Shown here: piece by piece, positions 43,249 through 51,760 of the stretch
Layout of the letters: each line of letters starts with the position of its first letter
How positions within the stretch are numbered: the first letter of the stretch is position 1
Origin: 34-65-8 sp964516135
GTDB lineage: Bacteria; Pseudomonadota; Alphaproteobacteria; Sphingomonadales; Sphingomonadaceae
Direction: 5' to 3'
Assembly: GCA_964516135.1 (NCBI GenBank)
Contig: CAZEWN010000009.1
Span: 36,749 to 100,748 of the forward strand
Length of the DNA stretch: 64,000 bases
Translations under genes and position numbers: made by a program
The notes under the pieces: model-generated
Seen by the model: only the letters and a program-made list of their open reading frames with translations
The model's database searches: none
Told to the model about the DNA's origin: nothing

Positions 43249-44159
43249 GCCTGCACCTCCCACGCGTCTACTATGGCATTCCCAGTCGCGAACCACGTGT
43301 CCCCGCGCCCTGCGAGCTCCGTCAGCGTTCGCTCCAAAGCACTGATGCGATAGGGCAGCCCCATGATGTAGGGTGTGAGGTGGATCGGCAGGAGTCGCGC
43401 GGTTCGCTGTGCCTCCGCCTCGCCCGCGAGCCAGTCGCAGGCGTCGATCATGCTCTCGGCCCAGCTGTCGGCGCTTTTTTGCTGGACAGTGATGATCTGG
43501 CGATCGCTGAGTTCGTGGTTGAGCGGCAAGTTCACGAGTCCGTTCGCGAAGCGATATGGCAACTCGTCATTGACCCAATCGCAGCAGTAGCGCACGCCCG
43601 CCGCGCGCAGCAGGTCGGCGGTGTGCATGCTCTGCGACCGGGCGATCGACAGCCATCCCGATGGCCGCGTACCGTTCGCCGCCTCCATCCGGTCGAGCGC
43701 CTCGTGGATCATATCACGCTCGACCTTCTTATCGAGCGAGCCATCGATCGTCCCGTTCATGTCGGTCGAATGCGCGATGATCTCGTGGCCCGCATCCGCG
43801 ATCGCCGTGATCAGTTCGGGATAGCGTTCGGCGACTGCGGCATTGGTTGCAAAAGAGGCAGTTACGCCGGCTTGCTCGAAAGCCTCGAGAAAACGCCAGA
43901 CCCCTACCCGGTTGCCGTAGTCGCGCGCGGTATAGTGCCGGAAATCGGGATAGGCGGTCTGCATGTGCCCTGGTGCGGTGAAGGCACCCGTCGGCATGAT
44001 CGGAAACCATTCCAGGCTGACGCACACGAACACCGCCACCGCCCGGTCGCCCGGCCAGCGGATCTGGGTTCGCTGGTGGATGTTCGACCAGGCGTAGAAA
44101 TCGTGATCATAGCCAGGGCGACGGCGCGGATAGGCGAGATAGGACGGATCAAGGCTCAT
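43245..44159 (-). CDS. NodB/PuuE-like hydrolase
   Basis: 304 residues of the polysaccharide-deacetylase superfamily, PuuE-like: VAVFVCVSLEWFP (acidic first strand), GHEIIAHSTDMNGTIDG with candidate metal His, GTRPSGWLSIARSQSMHTADLLRAAGVRYCCDWVNDE, and IHLTPYIMGLPYRI near the end. The ATG at 44159 overlaps the stop of a second PuuE-like gene, with which it is most similar in layout. Two adjacent ring-amide-hydrolase-like proteins plus an isochorismatase-fold amidohydrolase suggest attack on a cyclic amide or imide. Confidence 0.82.
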   Translation of the reverse strand: MSLDPSYLAYPRRRPGYDHDFYAWSNIHQRTQIRWPGDRAVAVFVCVSLEWFPIMPTGAFTAPGHMQTAYPDFRHYTARDYGNRVGVWRFLEAFEQAGVTASFATNAAVAERYPELITAIADAGHEIIAHSTDMNGTIDGSLDKKVERDMIHEALDRMEAANGTRPSGWLSIARSQSMHTADLLRAAGVRYCCDWVNDELPYRFANGLVNLPLNHELSDRQIITVQQKSADSWAESMIDACDWLAGEAEAQRTARLLPIHLTPYIMGLPYRISALERTLTELAGRGDTWFATGNAIVDAWEVQA

Positions 44160-45049
44160 TGATGCGCTCCCGCCCCCTGCGCCCGCCATGCGTCGACGAT
44201 CGCGCCCGCAGTGGTCAGCCAGCCGCGCCCGTCGGCGGCAATGTGGCGCAACGCTTCCTCGAATGGACCGATCCGGTGCGGCTGACCGATCAGGTAGGCG
44301 TGCAGCGGAATGCACATGACCGTGCCCGACTTCTCTCCCTCCGCTGCCAGTCGCTCGAACTGGCGCACCAGCGCATCGGCATATTCGCGCCCGCTCATAT
44401 TGTAGACGAAGAAGCCGTAGTGGTCGTTCACCTCGAGGCTATAGGGGATTGACGCCAATCTACCTTTGGCCACCATCACCTCTTGCACCTGGTCGTCGTG
44501 GTAAAGATCACAGGTAAAGTCGAAATCGTATTCCGCGAGCAGATCGAGCGTGCGCGGAGTGTGGGTCAGCGCCGGGGCGAGCCAGCCGCGGATGCGCTGG
44601 CCTGTTGCGGCTTTAACGGTGTGGATCGAATCCTCGATGATCGCCCGTTCCTGTTCTTCCGACATGTCATAGGCATAGCGAGTGTTGTAGATACCATGGC
44701 TGAAGAACTCCCACCCGCGCGCGCGCGCGTCTTCCACCACTTCGGGATGGTGCTGGCACATCGCGACCGACAGGCTGACCGATCCGGTAAAACCATGGCG
44801 CCCCATCACATCGGCCATGCGCCAGTGGCTGACGCGGTTGGAATGGTCGCGGTGGGAAAATCCCACCACGTCGGGCACTGGCCGCGCCCATGCCTTGCGT
44901 CGGGGGTGCGGCGGCGGGTCGAGCTCGTAGTATTCCAGGTTGGGCGCGATCCACACCGCCACGGTCTTGCCATCGGGCCAAGCGATACGTGCTCGACCGC
45001 GATAGGGCAGGTGGTCGTAGAGCTCGGGGTCGCCCGCACCTTCGCGCAT
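44156..45049 (-). CDS. NodB/PuuE-like hydrolase
   Basis: 297 residues. The first strand is VAVWIAPNLEYYELDPP, followed by VSHWRMADVMGRHG, the His segment WEFFSHGIYNTRYAYDMSEEQERA, a middle TGQRIRGWLAPALTHTPRTLDLL, and the late CIPLHAYLIGQPHRI. It belongs to the PuuE-type polysaccharide-deacetylase group. Start shares a base with the isochorismatase-fold stop, and stop overlaps the next PuuE-like gene. Reaction proposed: opening of a cyclic amide or imide ring. Confidence 0.83.
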   Translation of the reverse strand: MREGAGDPELYDHLPYRGRARIAWPDGKTVAVWIAPNLEYYELDPPPHPRRKAWARPVPDVVGFSHRDHSNRVSHWRMADVMGRHGFTGSVSLSVAMCQHHPEVVEDARARGWEFFSHGIYNTRYAYDMSEEQERAIIEDSIHTVKAATGQRIRGWLAPALTHTPRTLDLLAEYDFDFTCDLYHDDQVQEVMVAKGRLASIPYSLEVNDHYGFFVYNMSGREYADALVRQFERLAAEGEKSGTVMCIPLHAYLIGQPHRIGPFEEALRHIAADGRGWLTTAGAIVDAWRAQGAGAHQ

Positions 45050-45732
45050 CAGCGAGCCTCCAGCCAGTCAATCACAGCCTGGACCGGCTCGACATCCGCG
45101 TACTTGAGCTGCAGGTCGGTGAGATTGGCGAAGTGATAGCTTTCGTGCTTGTCAGCACTGGTTTCAATCGGGACGATGGTGCGATACCCGTGGCTCAAGG
45201 CATCGACCGCCGTCGCGCGCACACAGCCCGAAGTCGAACCGCCAGTGACGACCACCGTGTCGACCTTGTGCCACACCAAATAGCTCGCCAGCGGCGTTTC
45301 GAAGAACGCGCTGGGCATGCGTTTGGTGAATTCCAAATCACCCGATTCAATCTCGCAGCGCGGGTCATAGGCGTGACGATCGCTGCCGTATTTTATGTTC
45401 TGGAGCGAATCTTCGGTATCGGTCCGCGTGCCCCAGACGCCCGCATCGGCACCGTCGTCGCGATAGGCCACCCGGCTCCAGACCACGGGCATGCCGCGGG
45501 TGCGTGCCAGGCGGCTGATCGTGTTGATGAATTCAATCTGGCGCGGATCGGTCTCGTAAGCGGTGCGAAACCGGTCGGTGCGGGTATAGGCCTGCTGCAC
45601 GTCCACGTTGACGATCGCCAGCTTGCTGCCGAAACCGAACTTGCGCCGCGCCGGGTTCGCCATGACTTCGTCAAAGATCTGCCGGGCCGTCCGGCCGTCC
45701 TCGACCATCCGGGTGCCGATCAAATCAGACAT
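45049..45732 (-). CDS. Isochorismatase-fold cysteine amidohydrolase
   Basis: 227 residues. The catalytic triad of cysteine hydrolases is visible: Asp44 in AIVNVDVQQAYTR, Lys137 in EFTKRMPSAFFETPL, and Cys170 in VTGGSTSGCVRATAVDAL. Known members are N-carbamoylsarcosine amidase, maleamate amidase, ureidoacrylate hydrolase and biuret hydrolase, which release ammonia or carbamate from small amides. The ATG at 45732 has GAAGGA upstream; an upstream start at 45762 is weaker. First gene of the minus-strand operon; operator copy 6 is 68 bases upstream. It fits the amide-hydrolysis step after ring opening. Confidence 0.92.
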   Translation of the reverse strand: MSDLIGTRMVEDGRTARQIFDEVMANPARRKFGFGSKLAIVNVDVQQAYTRTDRFRTAYETDPRQIEFINTISRLARTRGMPVVWSRVAYRDDGADAGVWGTRTDTEDSLQNIKYGSDRHAYDPRCEIESGDLEFTKRMPSAFFETPLASYLVWHKVDTVVVTGGSTSGCVRATAVDALSHGYRTIVPIETSADKHESYHFANLTDLQLKYADVEPVQAVIDWLEAR

Positions 45733-45800
45733 TCTCGTTCCTTCTCGTTTCGACTTTGACACGGGACATTAAACAGGCGTAGGGGCTTGTCGAGTGAAAT

Positions 45801-45812
45801 TTGTCCGGACAA
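45801..45812. promoter_or_regulatory. TTGTCCGGACAA operator, copy 6
   Basis: Exact copy within AAATTTGTCCGGACAAATT. It lies 10 bases upstream of the ATG at 45823 (+) and 68 bases upstream of the isochorismatase-fold gene (start 45732, -). The + strand leader is so short that a bound regulator would cover the ribosome site. Confidence 0.88.
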
Positions 45813-45822
45813 ATTATCGCCA

Positions 45823-47172
45823 ATGATTACGCGGCATATCTTGACGATCCCGTCGACTGGTCGGCGTGTGCACTATCGCCGATGTGGCACCGGACCGGTG
45901 TTGTTGATGGTGCACCAGAGCCCTCGCTCCAGCGCAGAATACACCGGCTTGATGGAACAGTGGGGCGCGCATTTCACCTGTATTGCGCCGGATTCTCCGG
46001 GCTTCGGACAATCAGAGCCGCTCGCGGGCGAGCCTGAAATCGAAGATTTTGCCGATGCCATCGCGCAATTCCTTGCCGCGTTGGGGGTACAGCGCTGCGC
46101 GGCATACGGTTTCCACTCGGGCGGAATCATCCTGGTCACCGCGCTGAAGCGCCACCCCGAACTGTTTTCATGCCTCGCTGTCGGCGGCTATGCGATCTGG
46201 ACGCCAGACGAAATCGCGCTGTTCGGCAATCGCTACCTGCCCCCCTTCCAGCCCTCGCCCTATGGCGAGCATCTCACCTGGCTGTGGAACCGGATGCTGG
46301 AGCAAAGCTGGTTCTTCCCCTGGTTCGACGTGCGTGACGAAGCGCGCCTGACGGTCGCCCACGCCGATATCGCGCGCGTCCAGCAAGCCGTCGTCGAAAT
46401 GCTCGACGCGGGCGACGCCTATCGCGCGGGCTATGGCGCGGTACTGCGCGCGTCGCGCGACATTCCTCCGCCCGATGCCCAGACGCCGCCAGTCTTGATT
46501 GCGGCCTATGATGGCGACCCGCTTCAGCAGCATATCGACCGTCTTGGCGCTATGCCGGCAGGCTGGGGCGCGGCGAAGGTGAGAACCCCCGCCGAACTGG
46601 AGGAACGCGCGCTTGCATTCCTGCGCGAAAATGCCGGTGGCGGCGCGGCGCCGCCGCTGGCCGAGAATTTCGACGAGGGCTGGCTGGCGCTGGATGGCCG
46701 TCTTGTCCACTGGCGCGGCGAGCGCGGTGCGGGAGCGATGGTGCTGCATCGTCCGGCGGGCGAGCTTGCAGCGCCTGCAGCGGGCGAAATTGCGATCGAC
46801 CTGCCGGGGCATGGTCTCTCAGACCCGATCGATCGGGATCATGAGGCGTTACTGCGCCATGTGATGGCGGAACTCGGCGCGGCGGAAATGGCGGCACCCG
46901 TTTTGCCACGTGGCGATCCCGCGCTGCTTTATCCCGATCTGACGCCCGATCGGTTCGGCACGCATCTTCTTCGCGCATGGTCTGTCGCGCGTGCCGAGGT
47001 GCTGTTTGACCCTTGGTATGCCGCCGATCCAGATCATGCCTTGCCAGTCGATCCGGCGGCGATCGTGCCCGCCGAAATCGCGCTGCGTGCCCGCGCCCGG
47101 CTACGCGCCGGTGATCATGCGCTGGGCTGGCACGAACTGTTGGAAACGATGAACCTGGGAGACCGCCGATGA
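45823..47172 (+). CDS. Alpha/beta hydrolase with a degenerate second domain
   Basis: 449 residues, longer than the usual 270-300. The first half is a normal alpha/beta hydrolase: VLLMVHQSPRSSAEY (oxyanion), IAPDSPGFGQSEPLAG, and the elbow AYGFHSGGIILV, where the usual first Gly of G-x-S-x-G is Phe. The C-terminal part, from about residue 285, shows an eroded second copy (EIAIDLPGHGLSDPIDRDHEALLRHVMAELG) with no elbow. Start ATG 45823 just after operator copy 6. First gene of the operon to 52341; the stop overlaps the DUF3598-like start (ATGA). Role: ester, lactone or C-C hydrolysis of the substrate. Confidence 0.82.
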   Translation: MITRHILTIPSTGRRVHYRRCGTGPVLLMVHQSPRSSAEYTGLMEQWGAHFTCIAPDSPGFGQSEPLAGEPEIEDFADAIAQFLAALGVQRCAAYGFHSGGIILVTALKRHPELFSCLAVGGYAIWTPDEIALFGNRYLPPFQPSPYGEHLTWLWNRMLEQSWFFPWFDVRDEARLTVAHADIARVQQAVVEMLDAGDAYRAGYGAVLRASRDIPPPDAQTPPVLIAAYDGDPLQQHIDRLGAMPAGWGAAKVRTPAELEERALAFLRENAGGGAAPPLAENFDEGWLALDGRLVHWRGERGAGAMVLHRPAGELAAPAAGEIAIDLPGHGLSDPIDRDHEALLRHVMAELGAAEMAAPVLPRGDPALLYPDLTPDRFGTHLLRAWSVARAEVLFDPWYAADPDHALPVDPAAIVPAEIALRARARLRAGDHALGWHELLETMNLGDRR

Positions 47173-47669
47173 CCGATATCCGCACTGCAATGCCGCTGCT
47201 CGCCCGCCACGAGGGCGTGTGGGAAGGCACGTACACTTATTTCGACGCCAACAATCGCAAGATCGACGAACATGCCAGCCGCCTGCTGTGTCGATTCCCC
47301 GACAACGGCCCGCATCCCTATCACCAGACCAACCACTATACCTGGCCCGACGGTCGGACCGAAATTCGCGAGTTTCCTGCCGAATACCGCGACGCCCGCG
47401 TGTGGTGGGATAATGACCTGATCAAAGGTTGGGCCGCCGAAGTGCCGCTTGATGAATACAACCGCACGGTAATGCTCTACTGGCAGCGGCAGGGTGATCC
47501 TTCGCTCTACCTTTACGAGATGATTCAATTGGCCGACGATGGTGAAAATCGCTGCCGCACCTGGCACTGGATCAGGAACGGCATGCTGGAAACGCGCACC
47601 GCAATCCAGGAGAAGCTGGTCACGCGCGATTGGCGCGCGATCGACGCGGAGATCATGGCCAAGGCCTGA
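47169..47669 (+). CDS. DUF3598-like protein
   Basis: 166 residues resembling DUF3598-type calycin proteins: MPLLARHEGVWEGTYTYFDANNRKIDEHASRL at the start, then NHYTWPDGRTEIREFPAEYRDARVWWDND and ENRCRTWHWIRNGML. No signal peptide. It starts within the previous stop (ATGA). Calycin-like folds bind hydrophobic ligands; the molecular role is not known. Similar in style to the protein at 41114. Confidence 0.72.
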   Translation: MTDIRTAMPLLARHEGVWEGTYTYFDANNRKIDEHASRLLCRFPDNGPHPYHQTNHYTWPDGRTEIREFPAEYRDARVWWDNDLIKGWAAEVPLDEYNRTVMLYWQRQGDPSLYLYEMIQLADDGENRCRTWHWIRNGMLETRTAIQEKLVTRDWRAIDAEIMAKA

Positions 47670-47677
47670 CCCAGCTC

Positions 47678-49057
47678 ATGCCGACAACGCTCTTCGACAA
47701 GATCTGGGACACGCACCATGTCGCACAGACCGCGGCGGGGTCGCACCTGATCGCGATCGACCGGGTGTTTCTGCACGAGCGGACCGGATCGGCGGCGCTG
47801 CGACGGATGAGCGAGACGGGGCGTGCGGTGCGCGATCCAGCTCGGGTGTTTGCGGTGATGGATCACATTGTCGACACGCGCCCCATTCGCGGCGGCGAGA
47901 CGCTGGTGCCCGGCGGCGCGGCTTTCTTCAGCGAAACCCGCGCGGCCTGTCGCGATGCCGGGATCACGTTGTTCGACGTCGACGACCGGGACCAGGGCAT
48001 CGTCCATGTGATTTCTCCAGAATTGGGTGTGGTTCTGCCAGGTTTGACATTGGTCGCGCCTGACAGCCATACCTGCACGCAGGGCGCTTTCGGTGCCTTT
48101 GCTTGGGGCATCGGCTCGTCCGAAGCCGAACATGCCATGGTGACGGGCACGATGCGGCTGGCCCGGCCAAAAACGATGCGTGTGAAATTCGATGGCATGC
48201 TTGCGCGGGGTGTGACCGCCAAGGACATGGCGCTGCACCTCATCGCGGCTAATGGCGCGGACGGCGGGATCGGCCACGTTGTCGAGTTTGCCGGATCGGC
48301 GGTCGAAGCGCTGGACATGGAGGGGCGCATGACCCTCTGCAACATGGCAACCGAGTTCGGCGCGGTCGGCGCACTGATAGCGCCCGATGAAAAGACCTAC
48401 GCCTGGCTCGCCGGAAGGCGCTATGCGCCCACGGATTTTACCGACCCGCACTGGGCCCGTCTCCATAGCGATCCGCAAGCAGCGTTCGATGCCGAAATCG
48501 CGATCGACGCTGGAACCGTTGCGCCAATGGTAAGCTGGGGCACCAGCCCCGAACACGCCATCCCGATCGATGGCGCCGTGCCCCGGGGACCGGAGCGGGT
48601 GCACGACTACATCGGCCTTGCCGCCAGCGCGCCAATCGCGGGAACGCCAATCGACGTGGCGTTCATCGGCAGTTGCACCAACAGCCGCATTTCCGACCTC
48701 CGCCGCGCCGCCGCGATCGTGCGTGGGAAGCGGATCGCGCCATCGGTCCACACCGCGCTGGTCGTGCCCGGCTCCTCGGCGGTTCGCCGCCAGGCCGAAG
48801 CGGAGGGGCTCGACCAGGTTTTCCGCGACGCCGGGTTCGAATGGCGCCTGAGCGGATGCTCGCTGTGCTTCTATGCCGGTGGCGAGGCGTTTCCGGCCCG
48901 CGCGCGGACAATCAGCAGTACCAATCGCAATTTCGAGGGGCGCCAGGGTCCGGGCATTCGTACCCACATCGCCAGTCCGGAAACAGTTGCCGCATCCGCG
49001 CTCGCGGGTGCGATCGCCGATCCGCGCCCGTACTTGCGAACCGTGAACGCGCCATGA
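47678..49057 (+). CDS. Aconitase/LeuC-type hydro-lyase, large subunit
   Basis: 459 residues of the 3-isopropylmalate dehydratase large-subunit family. The [4Fe-4S] ligands are Cys333 in IGSCTNSR, and Cys394 and Cys397 in SGCSLCFY. Substrate-binding sequences are VAPDSHTCTQGAFGAFAWGIGSSEAEH. Length is normal (LeuC about 466). The start ATG 47678 follows the DUF3598-like gene by 8 bases. It reversibly hydrates or dehydrates a 2-alkyl-malate or a maleate. A small subunit follows directly. Because it is in a catabolic operon, dimethylmaleate-, citraconate- or maleate-hydratase-like use is likelier than leucine synthesis. Confidence 0.92.
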   Translation: MPTTLFDKIWDTHHVAQTAAGSHLIAIDRVFLHERTGSAALRRMSETGRAVRDPARVFAVMDHIVDTRPIRGGETLVPGGAAFFSETRAACRDAGITLFDVDDRDQGIVHVISPELGVVLPGLTLVAPDSHTCTQGAFGAFAWGIGSSEAEHAMVTGTMRLARPKTMRVKFDGMLARGVTAKDMALHLIAANGADGGIGHVVEFAGSAVEALDMEGRMTLCNMATEFGAVGALIAPDEKTYAWLAGRRYAPTDFTDPHWARLHSDPQAAFDAEIAIDAGTVAPMVSWGTSPEHAIPIDGAVPRGPERVHDYIGLAASAPIAGTPIDVAFIGSCTNSRISDLRRAAAIVRGKRIAPSVHTALVVPGSSAVRRQAEAEGLDQVFRDAGFEWRLSGCSLCFYAGGEAFPARARTISSTNRNFEGRQGPGIRTHIASPETVAASALAGAIADPRPYLRTVNAP

Positions 49058-49650
49058 GCCCCTTCCCTCAGCCATTGGTTTCGCGCGCGGCGCCTCTGAT
49101 CGTCGACAACGTCGATACCGACATCATCATCCCCAGCCGCGAGATCCGCTCGACCGGGCGCACTGGCCTGGCCGACGGCCTGTTCGCGCCATGGCGCTAC
49201 ACCGACGCCGACGCACGGATCGAAAACCCGGATTTCACGCTCAACCGCCCCGAGTTTCGCAGCGCGCGCATCCTTCTTGGCGGAGCCAACTTCGGTTGCG
49301 GATCGAGCCGCGAACACGCGGTCTGGGCGCTGGCGGAATGGGGTATCCGCTGCGTGGTCGCAGAAGGGTTTGCGCCGATATTCCACGGCAACTGCGTGCG
49401 TAACGGGGTGTTGCCGGTTATCCTGCCCCGCCCCGCGATCGAGGCGCTTTCAGGGCGCGAGATCACCGTTGACCTCGCGGCGGCGACCATCGATGGCCAA
49501 GCCTTTGCGATCGATCCCGAGGCGAAGCAGATGCTGCGCGAAGGACTCGATGCAATCGATCTCACGCTCACCCAGGGCGCGGCGATCGACGCCTGGACCG
49601 CCGCCGATCGCGCCGCGCGGCCGTGGGTCTATCTGGAGAACACCGCATGA
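49054..49650 (+). CDS. Aconitase/LeuD-type hydro-lyase, small subunit
   Basis: 198 residues, LeuD type. It begins with VDNVDTDIIIPSREI, then the swivel-domain core ILLGGANFGCGSSREHAVWALAEWGIRCVVAEGFAPIFHGNC (with the Ser-Arg pair and the conserved Cys). It completes the active site of the large subunit at 47678-49057, with ATGA overlap of the two genes. No leuB or leuA is near, so this is a second, catabolic copy. The reaction is addition or removal of water on a branched dicarboxylic acid. Confidence 0.93.
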   Translation: MSPFPQPLVSRAAPLIVDNVDTDIIIPSREIRSTGRTGLADGLFAPWRYTDADARIENPDFTLNRPEFRSARILLGGANFGCGSSREHAVWALAEWGIRCVVAEGFAPIFHGNCVRNGVLPVILPRPAIEALSGREITVDLAAATIDGQAFAIDPEAKQMLREGLDAIDLTLTQGAAIDAWTAADRAARPWVYLENTA

Positions 49651-50582
49651 CTGCCATCCTGGTTTCCGAAGTCGGTCCGCGCGACGGGCTGCAATCGATC
49701 GACCGGGTCATGCCGCTTGAGGCGAAGAAGCGCTGGATCGTTGCCGAAGCGGCGGCGGGCGTGCGCGAAATCGAGGTTGGCAGCTTCGTCCCGGCCAGCC
49801 TGCTGCCACAAATGGCCGACAGCGCCGAACTGGTCAGCTTTGCGCGCACCATTCCCGGCCTCAACGTCGTCGCGCTGGTTCCCAATGCCAAGGGCATGGA
49901 GCGCGCCGTAGCGGCCGGGGTGCACGGTGCCAGCATCCCATTCTCCATGAGCGAGAGCCACAGCATCAAGAATGTGCGCAAGGATCATACCGCCATGATC
50001 AGCGAAATCGCCACCTGCGCGGCGATCGCCCATGAACACGGCGTACACTTCGCGGTCGGCCTCTCGACCGCGTTCGGCTGCACGATCGAAGGCGCGGTCA
50101 GCGAGGACCAGGTGGTGCGATTGGCCGAACAAGCGGTTGCGGCGGGGGCGCTGGAACTGAGCCTGTCCGACACGACCGGCTATGCCGACCCCGCGCAGGT
50201 CCGACGGCTCGTGCGCCGCGTAAAGGCCACGGTCGGTGCGGACAGGATGACAACACTGCACCTGCACAACACGCGCGGGCTTGGCCTCGCCAACGTCGTC
50301 GCCGGGCTGGAGGAAGGCATCACCACTTTTGACGCGTCGCTCGGCGGCCTGGGCGGATGCCCTTATGCACCGGGCGCGAGCGGGAACATCGTGACCGAAG
50401 ATCTCGTGCTGATGCTCAACGCCATGGGCTGCGACACCGGCATCGACCTCGACCAGCTGCTGGCGGTGCGCGCCATCCTGGCCGACGCGCTGCCAGGCGA
50501 GCCACTCTATGGGTTCACACCAGATGCGGGACCGATGCTTGATTATCCCGACCGTTTGTCCGCTGCGGAGAGACAGGCATGA
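49647..50582 (+). CDS. HMG-CoA-lyase-like enzyme
   Basis: 311 residues of the DRE-TIM family. Signatures: VSEVGPRDGLQS at the start, EVGSFVPASLLPQMAD, TAFGCTIEGAVSED, DTTGYADPAQVRRLV, HLHNTRGLGLANVVAGLEEGITTFDASLGGLGGCPYAPGASGN (with the mobile-loop Cys238). The last is the HMG-CoA-lyase loop. It cleaves a 3-hydroxy-3-alkyl-acyl-CoA to two smaller units. Start ATG 49647 overlaps the small-subunit stop, and the stop overlaps the CaiB start. The set hydratase - lyase - CoA-transferase suits cleavage of a citramalyl- or dialkylmalyl-CoA. Confidence 0.92.
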   Translation: MTAILVSEVGPRDGLQSIDRVMPLEAKKRWIVAEAAAGVREIEVGSFVPASLLPQMADSAELVSFARTIPGLNVVALVPNAKGMERAVAAGVHGASIPFSMSESHSIKNVRKDHTAMISEIATCAAIAHEHGVHFAVGLSTAFGCTIEGAVSEDQVVRLAEQAVAAGALELSLSDTTGYADPAQVRRLVRRVKATVGADRMTTLHLHNTRGLGLANVVAGLEEGITTFDASLGGLGGCPYAPGASGNIVTEDLVLMLNAMGCDTGIDLDQLLAVRAILADALPGEPLYGFTPDAGPMLDYPDRLSAAERQA

Positions 50583-51760
50583 CCGCCCCCGCACCGCTCG
50601 CCGGAATTCGCGTGGTCGAGTTCACCCACATGGTCATGGGGCCGACCGTCGGCCACGTCCTTGCTGCGCTGGGTGCCGATGTCATCCGGATCGAGCCGAT
50701 CGGCGGCGACCGCACCCGCCGCCTACTCGGATCGGGCGCGGGCTATTTCCCGATGTATAACCGGGGCAAGCGATCGATCTGCCTCGACCTCAAGAACCAG
50801 GAGGGGGTTGCGGTGGCGCGCGACATGGTCGCGGCGGCCGACGTGCTCGTCGAAAATTTCCGTCCCGGCGCGCTCGATCGCCTTGGTCTGGATTACGAAA
50901 CCTGCGCCGCGGCAAATCCGCGGCTGATCTATTGTTCGGAAAAAGGGTTCCTGCCCGGCCCCTACGAGAACCGCACGGCGCTTGACGAGGTCGCGCAAAT
51001 GATGGGGGGCCTTGCCTACATGACCGGCCCGCCTGGGCGGCCACTGCGCGCAGGAGCCAGCGTCATCGACGTGACTGGCGGATTGTTCGGAGTGATCGGC
51101 GTACTCGCGGCGCTCGAGGAACGCCACCGTACCGGGCGTGGGCAAAAGGTCGTCGCCAGCCTGTTCGAGACCACCGCCTATCTCGTCGGCCAGCACATGG
51201 CGCAGTATGCGGTTACCGGATCGCCTGCGGCGCCCATGCCAGCGCGCGTGTCCGCCTGGGCCATTTATGATGTTTTCGAGACCCGTGACGAGCCGGTGTT
51301 CATCGGCGTCGTCACCGATGCCTTGTGGAAAAAGTTCTGCCACCTGTTCACACTCGACACGTTGTGGGCCGACGAAAGCCTGCGCGAAAACAATGCCCGG
51401 GTGAAGGCGCGCGACCGAATCATGCCAGTGATCCGCGACCTCATCGCCGGGATGACCCGCGCCGAAGTGATCGCACGCCTTGAAGGAACCGGTCTTCCGT
51501 TCGCTCCGATCGGTCGGCCGGAAGACCTGTTCGAAGATCGGCACCTCCGCGCTGGCGGGCTTGAGCCGGTGACGCTTGACAATGGGGTCGATACCCAACT
51601 GCCGGTTGTACCGTTGGAAATGAACGGGGCGCGGCTGGCGCGCGCGCAGCAGCTCCCGGTGGCTGGCGCGGATGCCCGCGCCGTGCTGGCTGGGCTCGGG
51701 TACGATGAGGATCGCGTTACGCGGTTGCTGGCTGAAGGGGCTGTGGAGGAAAGCCGATGA
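50579..51760 (+). CDS. CaiB/BaiF family III CoA-transferase
   Basis: 393 residues. Family start is LAGIRVVEFTHMVMGPTVGHVLAALGADVIRIEPIGGD; FRPGALDRLGLDYETCAAANPRLIYCSEKG follows; the catalytic Asp is in TALDEVAQMMGGLAYMTGPP. It activates the acid from the hydro-lyase to a CoA ester for the lyase at 49647. Third CaiB protein of the island. Coupled by ATGA on both sides: HMG-CoA-lyase-like stop and VOC lipoprotein start. Confidence 0.93.
   Translation: MTAPAPLAGIRVVEFTHMVMGPTVGHVLAALGADVIRIEPIGGDRTRRLLGSGAGYFPMYNRGKRSICLDLKNQEGVAVARDMVAAADVLVENFRPGALDRLGLDYETCAAANPRLIYCSEKGFLPGPYENRTALDEVAQMMGGLAYMTGPPGRPLRAGASVIDVTGGLFGVIGVLAALEERHRTGRGQKVVASLFETTAYLVGQHMAQYAVTGSPAAPMPARVSAWAIYDVFETRDEPVFIGVVTDALWKKFCHLFTLDTLWADESLRENNARVKARDRIMPVIRDLIAGMTRAEVIARLEGTGLPFAPIGRPEDLFEDRHLRAGGLEPVTLDNGVDTQLPVVPLEMNGARLARAQQLPVAGADARAVLAGLGYDEDRVTRLLAEGAVEESR

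Noticed and set aside
43249..43296. N-terminal extension of the aldehyde dehydrogenase
   Set aside because: It lies in the 3' part of the PuuE-like gene; ATG 43248 is in the ATGA junction and gives standard length.
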